From the NCBI GenBank assembly GCA_002221725.1, contig NJFT01000381.1:1-20396 (forward strand): a stretch of DNA of 20,396 nucleotides, read 5' to 3'. The position numbers and the translations under genes were made by a program. Shown in pieces: positions 9,990 to 16,871 of the stretch; the stretch's first letter is position 1; each line of letters opens with the position of its first letter. The notes under the pieces were generated by a model. It was not told where the DNA came from, searched no databases, and worked only from the letters and a program-made list of their open reading frames with translations. This DNA is from Scedosporium boydii (Eukaryota; Ascomycota; Sordariomycetes; Microascales; Microascaceae).

Positions 9990-10204
9990 CATCCGAACAA
10001 ATGAGCCATTCAATTATTAATGGTCCGTCAACGTCCAGCTTCGATGCCGACTGAGTTGAACCTTCAATGTTCATTTCAGTTCCATTTGATGGTCAGACCT
10101 GAAGGAGAGGGCCATCAAATGATATTGATTCCTAACGGCCTAATCCCACCCAAGCCTTAATCCCAGCTGCAGCGTTGGGTTTCAACCTGAAGAGAGAGAG
10201 ACCC

Positions 10205-10646
10205 TTCTTATATTATATTATTATCATCTTTTTCTCATCTGGCACTGCTCCTCTTCTTGGTTGTCGATTTTCCCTTGCGAAGTAACCATCACAAAACAAC
10301 TACCTTTTCTGAGCTAGTCTCCGCCAGCGAGCGAGCCGAACCCCTCAATCCTTGAATCTTTGGTTCTTGGCTTCGTGGACTACACTAGACCGATTCAACC
10401 TGCACCCCACCAAAAACCCTACTTTATACACTGCTACCTACGCCTCCAACGTCCAGCGACCGACCATCCACCATCCACCATCGGTCATCGGCGACTGAAC
10501 GACTCGCACATCCTAGAGCTTGTGAACCCGGCCGCACAGCTCTCTTCGTCCCTTCTTTCCCCCCTCGCGAAGAGTCTTCTTGCTCTCCCCTCATATTTTT
10601 ATCCAACGTAACACCTAAAATCACCAGAAAGAGCCAACTCGCCACC
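10205..10646 (+). promoter_or_regulatory. PEX5 promoter-proximal region and leader
   Basis: An AT-rich TATA-like stretch lies at 10209-10224. From there to the start codon I find no ATG, so initiation at 10647 would be the first AUG on any transcript starting here. The start context GCCACCATGT is near ideal. One TGCGAAGTA copy lies at 10276-10284. The transcription start itself cannot be placed. Confidence 0.45.
10276..10284 (+). repeat. TACGAAGTA near copy in the PEX5 leader or promoter
   Basis: TGCGAAGTA, one mismatch from consensus, 363 bp before the PEX5 start codon. It is the rightmost family member found in the window. Confidence 0.6.
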
Positions 10647-12648
10647 ATGTCCTTCCTCGGTGGCGGCGCCGAGTGCTCCACGGCCGGCAACCCGCTGAGC
10701 CAGATGAAGAGCCACATGCAAGATGACAAGTCTCTGCAGCGCGATCGTATGGGCGCGCGAGGCCCAGCCAGTGCCGCGGGCGGCTTCCGGACGGCAAACC
10801 CCGTGGCTCCCCAAGACGAGGTAAGCTTTGAAGAGCTCTCCAAAAGGCGGGTGGGATCGGGGAGGGGGGTCAAAACGAAGCCTTTCACATGCTAATCAAT
10901 CTCTCTCCTTGCCGCAGATGATGAACGGGTTTCTTAACCAGACGCCCGGTCTCCAGCAGCAGAACGGTCCCCTGATCGACACGGCGCACGGCGTCCACCT
11001 CCGCGCGAGCTCCGCCTCCCCGACCTGGGGCCACGCCGGCTTCGCCCACAGCCAGCCGGATCTGCTCCGGCCCCAACATAATGCCAGCCCCTTCAACGCG
11101 CAAGAGTTCGCCCGCTTCAACGCGGCCATGAGCCCCGGCGTATCGTCCTCGTCCATGACCAGCGCCGTACCCGCCCCGACTATGCAGCAGCAGCAACCCC
11201 ACCTCTTCGGAGGCAGCATGGGCATGGCGAGAGCCTTCCCCATGATGGGACACAGCGGGATGCAGTACATGGGTCAGCACACACCTTTACAACAACAGCA
11301 GGCTCCCGATGTGAAGGGCAAGGGCAAAGTAGTAGAGCTGGACGACGAAAAGTGGCAGGAGGAGTTCGACCGCATGGCACTGCTCGACTCCCAGCAAGCC
11401 GAGGTTCCAAAGGAAGAGGCCGCGACGAGCCAGACGGCCGACGGCGGCGTCCAATCCGAGACGCTAGACGGCGATTTCGAGTCCATATGGCGGGGCATCC
11501 AGGCCGAGAACGCCACGGCGAAATCCATGACCGACGGCGAGGAGCAGATCGACTGGGCCAACTACGACTTCACCGGCTTCGACGACTGGAGCCGCGAGAT
11601 GCCCCGCCTGCCGGAGGAGTACCTCTTCGAAGAGGAAAACCTGTTCAAGGACGCCAACAGCGCCTTCGAGACCGGCGTTCGGATCATGAAGGAAGGAGGG
11701 AACCTCTCGCTCGCCGCCCTCGCCTTCGAGGCCGCCGTGCAGCAGGACCCGGACCACGTCGAGGCCTGGGTGTACCTCGGCACGTCCCAGGCCCAGAACG
11801 AGAAGGAGACGGCCGCCATCCGCGCGCTGGAGCAGGCTGTCAGGCTGGACCCGGATAACCTCGAGGCTCTCATGGGCCTCGCCGTCTCGTACACCAATGA
11901 GGGCTACGACGCCCGTGCGTACAGGACGCTCGAGCGCTGGCTGTCCGCCAAGTACCCGCAGATCATCCCGCCCGACAAGCTCCACCCGCCCGCTGAGGTC
12001 GGCTTCACCGAAAAGGCCCAGCTGCACCAGTCCGTCACCGACAACTTCATCAAGGCGGCGCAGCTGGGCCCCGGAGGCGAGCACATGGACCCGGACGTGC
12101 AGGTCGGTCTCGGCGTTCTCTTCTACGGCATGGAAGAATACGACAAAGCCGTCGACTGCTTCAAGGCGGCGCTCGACTCGGCCGAGATCGGCACGTCGAC
12201 GCAGCGCGAGCAGGTCCACCTCCTCTGGAACCGCCTGGGCGCCACCCTCGCCAACAGCGGCTCGCCCGAGGAGGCCATCGGCGCGTACCAAAAGGCCCTG
12301 ACCCTCCAGCCCAACTTCGTGCGCGCCCGCTACAACCTCGGCGTCAGCTGCATCAGCATCGGGTGCCCCGAGGAGGCGGCGCAGCACTTCCTCAAGGCCC
12401 TCGAGATGCACAAGTCCATCGAGAAGGAAGGCCGCGCGCAGGCTTTCGAAATCCTCGGCGGCGGCGCGGGAGGCGGTTCGAGGGCGGGGCTGGGCGAGCA
12501 GCTGGATCGGATGAGCGGGCAGAATAGGAGCACGACGTTGTATGATACGTTGAGGAGGGTGTTTACGCAGATGGGCAGGAGGGATTTGGCGGAGAAGACG
12601 GTTGTTGGGGTTGATCCTGAGATTTTCAGGAAGGACTTTGACTTTTAG
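10647..12648 (+). CDS. PEX5: Peroxisomal targeting signal 1 receptor PEX5 (two exons)
   Basis: Exons 10647-10820 and 10918-12648 encode 634 residues. PEX5 binds the C-terminal PTS1 tripeptide of matrix proteins in the cytosol, docks at the Pex13/Pex14 complex and is recycled by ubiquitination. The N-terminus SFLGGGAEC places Cys10 at the family's conserved ubiquitinated cysteine. The disordered half contains one clear WxxxF motif (W204-F208) and further Trp-centred segments at W95, W249, W271 and W282. From about residue 300 tetratricopeptide repeats run to the C-terminal helical region ending at 634. PTS1-contact residues known from the human structure are recognisable: LLWN (N496), TLAN (N504) and RARYN (R527, N531). 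The next expected Asn is Ser538. No Pex7-binding segment is obvious, as expected in fungi that use Pex20. The first exon carries the conserved cysteine, so the in-frame ATG-like extension starting inside the intron is rejected. The last codons (from about 12468) shift towards G- and T-ending codons. Confidence 0.95.
10821..10917 (+). other. PEX5 intron
   Basis: Phase-0 intron with donor GTAAGC, a CTAAT branch-like site at 10892-10896, a pyrimidine tract and acceptor GCCGCAG. It joins ...VAPQDE to MMNGFLNQ. The intron has no in-frame stop in its last 90 bases, so the frame looks open through it. Confidence 0.85.
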
Positions 12649-12652
12649 CGGT

Positions 12653-12696
12653 GGGAGGGGGGACTGCGGAGGGGGGGAGAGAGGGGGGAGAAGGGG
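12653..12696 (+). other. G-run array after the PEX5 stop, candidate RNA G-quadruplex
   Basis: G-runs of 3, 6, 7, 6 and 4 are separated by 1, 8, 5 and 4 bases, and begin five bases after the stop codon on the sense strand. The array would be at the start of the PEX5 3' UTR. The pattern meets usual quadruplex criteria; folding and effect on the mRNA are inferred. Confidence 0.55.
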
Positions 12697-13381
12697 TGGT
12701 GGGTGTAGATTGTATTCTTGGGGATGACTCTGAGTGATGGGAGAGGGCGGAGGAGAGAGGAAGAATAGGGGGAGATATATTACATATTGCATATGACGTC
12801 GCCATTGCTACTACACCTATGGATTATAGCTCCTCGAGAAACGAAAAGAGAAACCATTCCGCTTTGACGTTGGAGAGGATAGTGAGCACAGAAGGATGGA
12901 CTCTGTCCTTGCTAGATATTTATGTCTAGATGGATACTTAGAACCGATAGAGAAAGGAAACAGACAAAGACTTTCTCCCCATCCTGGTGTTTTTACACAA
13001 CCAGCAGCTCTTTTTTTCCAGTGTCTGATGTTCTTCTTCCAAGCTTTTGAGGAGAATGTCTCTTTTTTTCTCTTTGGCAGAGTGCGAGAAACTAGAAGGA
13101 AGAACGTCTACTACATACAGAGACGATGTACTTTCTCAGTCCCTGTTCCTGAAGACTCCATATTTCCCCCCTTAATATTCAGAGAGGAAAGAAGGAGAGG
13201 AAGGAAGAAGAAGGATTTCTAAAAAGCACATAGAAAAACAGACAGTAGAAACGAAGAACTGCAACTGCATGAAAAGAAAACGAGGAGGCACAAAAATAGA
13301 AGGGGAAAAGAAAAAAAAGACAAAACAAGGCCGGGGTATCATGTCTTTTCATCAAATCGTAAGCCCTTGCCCTCGACGCCA

Positions 13382-13426
13382 GTGCCAATGCCAATGGTGG
13401 TGCCGATGCCGATGCCAATTCCGATG
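13382..13426 (+). repeat. Degenerate TGCCAA/TGCCGA hexanucleotide array
   Basis: About six to seven imperfect copies of a six-base unit, TGCCRA, with one interruption (GGTGG). The array sits in the convergent intergenic spacer. It is probably a small minisatellite; a coding role is not supported. Confidence 0.6.
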
Positions 13427-13626
13427 CTATGGGAAAAAACCCTTGTACAGAAAAGTTTACTCCCTCACTGCCTTCCTTGCCCTAGTGTTCCTTGTATTTC
13501 TTCCTTAAAAACACGACGAGGATGAGATGAGGGATAACACAAGACCGACCAAGAGAACAACTCGAAACCTAGTCAAAAACACTTAAAAAGGAGACTCCAA
13601 AAAAAGTATATTACAGAGCCATCCCA

Positions 13627-15897
13627 TCACTTGACCGTCACAAATGCGACACCATCGCGAGCCTTCTTAACAGCCTTCCTCAGGGCCTGCTCCTCGGTGT
13701 CCGTCCACTTGACGCTCAGCTTATCCCACTTCATACCGGGTGTGTTATACTCCTGTCTCCACGTGGTCCTGAGCGCCTGAAGTTTAGACATGTCGCGGGG
13801 GTCTCCCGAGCCGCTGAACAGGAGAAAGACGGTGCAGGGCGGCAGGGCTTGGTAAATACGTTCTAGACGCTGGACGAGCTGGCGAAGGCAGGCTTCAATG
13901 GGCGTCTCCCCGTCTTGGATGTAGAGGTGGTCGAGCTCGGGAGGTCCGCCGCCGCCGCCGTCGACGTGTCGCGGGTTTTGGCGGTTCTTGTTCCACCAGC
14001 CGCGCAGGGCTTCCAGCTCCCGCATGCGCGCCCATACAAAGTCGACGCCTCCGGCGCGGATCTCGGCACCGTCCGCGTCGCCTTGGATGGCGCGGATAAC
14101 AGATTGCGCCACCTCTTCGTCGTTCTTGCAGCCGAGTGCGTGCGTTGCCCCGCCGCCAGGCCCCTTGCTTGGCTCGCCCCAGTCGATCGCAGCACTCGTC
14201 TTGATAAAGTCGCCGATGTTAGTTGGTGCTTGCGCCTCCTGGCTGTTATATGAAGACCCAGCCCGTCCGAGTCGGCGGAAGAGGTTCTCGCCGTTGCCCT
14301 CAAACTCTCCCCAGGCCCTACCCTTTTCGCACTTTTGCCGAGTCAGGTCCAGACAAGCTTTGGCATCTTCGATACTGTTGTGGCCGGCTGCGCCATGGCC
14401 GAGTTGGATCTCCCGTCCCAGATACTTGGAAGTGAGCCACTTTAACGCCGACTTGAGGGGAGGGCCCCGCGGGTGCGGAAAGATGATGGAAGTGTCGACG
14501 ATGAACGGGTGAGTGAGTTGGAGGGCCTTCATATCCGATTCTAGTGAGTGTCCCACAAGTATAGTTCTAGGGTTGAGAAGTTCCACAAGGGTGTTCTGAA
14601 TGTCACGAAGGGTGGTGGTTATCGGCTTAAGCATCGCTTCAGTAATGCCGGAGAATCGGGTGACGTAGTCAAGGACGGGTTTGTCCGGCTTCACCAGCTG
14701 GTCCAAGACAACTTCGCCGTCCCAACTGACGACGCTGATTCTGGCCAAGGAGAGCTCATCTTCGCCCGTTTTGACCATTTCACAGTCTATAGCCAGCACC
14801 CGTCTACCAGCAGTCACACTCCCATTCTCGATTTCGTCTTCGGGAACGTCGGCGTCCTCTAGCTTATCGACTTTCGTCGCAACCCAACCCTCGGGAAGGC
14901 TAAAGGATGCCTTTTCCTCCTCACTCGTCAAGAAAGCAGGGTGGAGGACGTAACCGTTATCGATTAGTTCTTCGCGAGTGGTCAAGAAGTGGGTGATCCT
15001 CGTCCGCTCGTCCTTGAAGCCAGGTGGATCATGATGTTTCGAGCTCCCACCATCTTTGGCTTTCTTCGGTAGCGGAGCCGTAAGGAAGGCTGCGAGGGGA
15101 GAATGCATACGAGATAGTCTGTCATCGCCGGGGGTCTTAACGGGCCACAGGCGATTGAAAATGTCACCCAGCGGCTTTAGCGTGGGGTGTAGACCGTCGG
15201 CGTTTAGAACTCGCGGGTAAAAGGCATCAGGGTTATTATCACCGCCGTTCTCCATGGCAGTCGCCTTGTGCTTCGCGGCGAACTTATCAAAGTCCGAGAA
15301 GTCGACATTGGGGGTAAACATGGATTCCTCAATGCCTGGAATCATTATCGAAACAATCTTCCTAACTTGGACACGGTTTGCCACCGACACCCACTTAGGT
15401 GCAACACCATCGGCAAATATGTATAGAATGAGATCCCTGAAGTCGGCTAACCGGACCTTGCTGTAGAGCTTCGCGTTTGGAGAGAAGTCGATCGAAGGAT
15501 ACTTCTTCTTGTCTTTGCGAGGCAGCTTCCTCGCCTTCTTATTCCGGTGTACGGTCTCCCATCCTCCATCATCGCCGGCAGCGGCTACGTTCGCTTCTAC
15601 CGAGTGTGGATCGAGACTAGCGTTGAAATCATGGGGAGTCGTTCGCTTAAGACCGCGACCTACTGTGTCCTCTGTCTCCAAGGGAAGAATGGGGAGGACC
15701 GTATCCTGAGTGATGGTTCCGTTCTGATCATGGATGCTGTTGGCCTCGTCGGAGGAAGAATGGCCCGCTGGACTAGAGGCGGACTCTTCAATCTGTGAAG
15801 GGCTCGCGGCGGTGGCAGCAGCCTCTTTCTTGGCTGCGTGGATGCGTTTCTTGACCTTGACCACTTTCTTCTTCTTCTCTTTGGTTCGTTTACCCAT
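13627..15897 (-). CDS. REX1-type RNA exonuclease (DEDDh family)
   Basis: A single exon encodes 756 residues. The Lys-rich N-terminus (KEKKKK..KVKKR, residues 6-18) looks like a nuclear or nucleolar signal. The exonuclease domain spans about residues 367-520 with all three motifs: AIDCEM (D371, E373), GHSLESDMKAL (H450, D455) and HNSIEDA (H506, D511), so the DEDDh catalytic set is complete. Yeast Rex1/Rnh70 is a 3'-5' exonuclease that trims 5S rRNA and tRNA 3' ends; animal relatives are REXO1 and REXO5. An extra C-terminal region (about 570-756) contains an Ala/Leu-rich helical segment and the strand-like VFLLFSGSGDPRDM. The start is the first ATG, directly followed by the basic tract. It is convergent with PEX5 and divergent from the MIS18 gene. 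Assignment to REX1 rather than the related REX3/REX4 rests on length and the long N-terminal region. Confidence 0.88.
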   Translation of the reverse strand: MGKRTKEKKKKVVKVKKRIHAAKKEAAATAASPSQIEESASSPAGHSSSDEANSIHDQNGTITQDTVLPILPLETEDTVGRGLKRTTPHDFNASLDPHSVEANVAAAGDDGGWETVHRNKKARKLPRKDKKKYPSIDFSPNAKLYSKVRLADFRDLILYIFADGVAPKWVSVANRVQVRKIVSIMIPGIEESMFTPNVDFSDFDKFAAKHKATAMENGGDNNPDAFYPRVLNADGLHPTLKPLGDIFNRLWPVKTPGDDRLSRMHSPLAAFLTAPLPKKAKDGGSSKHHDPPGFKDERTRITHFLTTREELIDNGYVLHPAFLTSEEEKASFSLPEGWVATKVDKLEDADVPEDEIENGSVTAGRRVLAIDCEMVKTGEDELSLARISVVSWDGEVVLDQLVKPDKPVLDYVTRFSGITEAMLKPITTTLRDIQNTLVELLNPRTILVGHSLESDMKALQLTHPFIVDTSIIFPHPRGPPLKSALKWLTSKYLGREIQLGHGAAGHNSIEDAKACLDLTRQKCEKGRAWGEFEGNGENLFRRLGRAGSSYNSQEAQAPTNIGDFIKTSAAIDWGEPSKGPGGGATHALGCKNDEEVAQSVIRAIQGDADGAEIRAGGVDFVWARMRELEALRGWWNKNRQNPRHVDGGGGGPPELDHLYIQDGETPIEACLRQLVQRLERIYQALPPCTVFLLFSGSGDPRDMSKLQALRTTWRQEYNTPGMKWDKLSVKWTDTEEQALRKAVKKARDGVAFVTVK

Positions 15898-16014
15898 GTC
15901 GAAATGGGCTTAGCCGTTAAGCGACACAGCTGATGGCCCTCGATTAAGGCTTCCCAGAATGTTTCGGTCAAGCAAAATCGTCGTTGGCTGAGGAAGTGAG
16001 AACAGCTCACATTC

Positions 16015-16038
16015 GCAGGAGCGCAGGAGCGCAGGAGC
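16015..16038 (+). repeat. Three tandem copies of GCAGGAGC
   Basis: Three perfect 8-bp units, about 120-140 bp upstream of the start codon of the minus-strand exonuclease gene. A further degenerate GAAAGAGC follows. Confidence 0.75.
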
Positions 16039-16743
16039 GAAAGAGCGTAGTGTTGCTTAAGAGCAGGAATTAGTGAGGCGAATGAAGAGAGAAAGTTCCG
16101 TGTTCTTTAGGGGAGAAGAACAGGGAAAAATAGGCAAATGCTATTTTAAAATAGAAGACAGGAAGAGTAAAAGCATAAAGGAACAGGAAGGCTCTTTTGT
16201 GAAAGTTCAAGCTCGAAGGAGATCCCAGGTGTGGGTGTAGGTGTGGGGAGAAGAGAAAATGTTGGTTGGCTGCACACCGCCTTGGGGAATCTTAGAATTC
16301 TGCCGTGACTTTCCAAGATGGAATTGGAAAAACCCAAAAGCCACCAGAAGGAACACCCCTGGCCTGTGACCCTGTGTTATTTGTGTTATTTGGGTGGCTA
16401 AAGTGTGGGGGAAGAAGTAGAGTCCCGATTTCAGCATATTCTAGGATATTGAATACTGAGGTAATAAAACTGACCATAGCATTTAACTATAGAGGTTCAG
16501 CTCAACACTGTTGCACAACTCCAGGGTGTATAATTTGTACCTGTGTAGCCCCATGCATAATTCTTAAATTGTTACACGTCTTTGAATCAATTGACGCGAC
16601 GCTGCCATCTGGACTGCATCCCACTTCCACCGGCAGAGCATGAGTGCTTTCTTCCTCACCAAGCCAACTTTCCATGCCTCAGCCACCTCAATGCCTTCTT
16701 CTCATCCTACTAGATAACACCAGGATCTACATACTACTTTGGA

Positions 16744-16764
16744 ATGCTTAACTTTCTCATTTAA
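16744..16764 (+). promoter_or_regulatory. Upstream ORF of the MIS18 gene (6 codons)
   Basis: ATG at 16744 opens MLNFLI and stops at TAA. It is relevant only if the transcript includes it. Confidence 0.3.
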
Positions 16765-16784
16765 GGACCACCATCTCTTGCTCT

Positions 16785-16871
16785 ATGTGGACCCGACAGG
16801 ACCACCAGCTACCATGGAGCGCCTCACTTGTAAATGCGCCCAATGCAAAGCCAACCTTGGCCAGTTCATAA
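16785..16871 (+). promoter_or_regulatory. Overlapping upstream ORF of the MIS18 gene (28 codons)
   Basis: ATG at 16785 opens a frame that runs past the main start at 16814 and stops at TAA (16869-16871), out of frame with MIS18. If transcribed, it would compete with the main start, which has the stronger context ACCATGG. Confidence 0.35.

Larger units (their letters stand above)
7457..10200. other. Intergenic region between the bHLH gene and PEX5
   Basis: The first several hundred bases are T-rich and look like 3' UTR and termination sequence of the bHLH gene (T-runs near 7640-7650 and 7754-7765). From about 8.2 to 10.2 kb I find no credible gene. The longest frame (9388-9876) starts in no recognisable context, has no family motif and contains the dispersed intergenic motif. 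Small hairpins and motif copies are listed separately. Confidence 0.6.
12649..13626. other. Convergent spacer between PEX5 and the REX1-type gene
   Basis: The two genes point towards each other with stop codons 978 bp apart, so this holds both 3' UTRs and terminators. The left part is extremely G-rich. The middle has T-runs, and 13187-13330 is purine-rich with long A-runs. A hexanucleotide array lies near 13382-13426. No gene is supported. Confidence 0.6.
15898..16813. promoter_or_regulatory. Divergent promoter between REX1-type gene and MIS18
   Basis: Start codons of the two genes are 916 bp apart and face away from each other, so this must hold both promoters. It contains three tandem copies of an 8-bp unit (16015-16038), a tandem pair of TGTGTTATT (16373-16390) and GT-rich tracts near 16225-16250. 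No gene is supported in it. Confidence 0.6.

Noticed and set aside
10828..10917. Alternative PEX5 start inside the intron
   Set aside because: It would drop the conserved N-terminus with Cys10 and use a poor context. The sequence has good donor, branch and acceptor signals.
11464..12792. 442-codon open frame antisense to PEX5
   Set aside because: It is the complementary shadow of a C-ending, GC-rich coding exon. It has low-complexity composition and no family motif, while the sense strand encodes a clear PEX5.
16739..16813. 25-codon N-terminal extension of MIS18
   Set aside because: The codon at 16739 is TTG. The first in-frame ATG is 16814, in a strong context.
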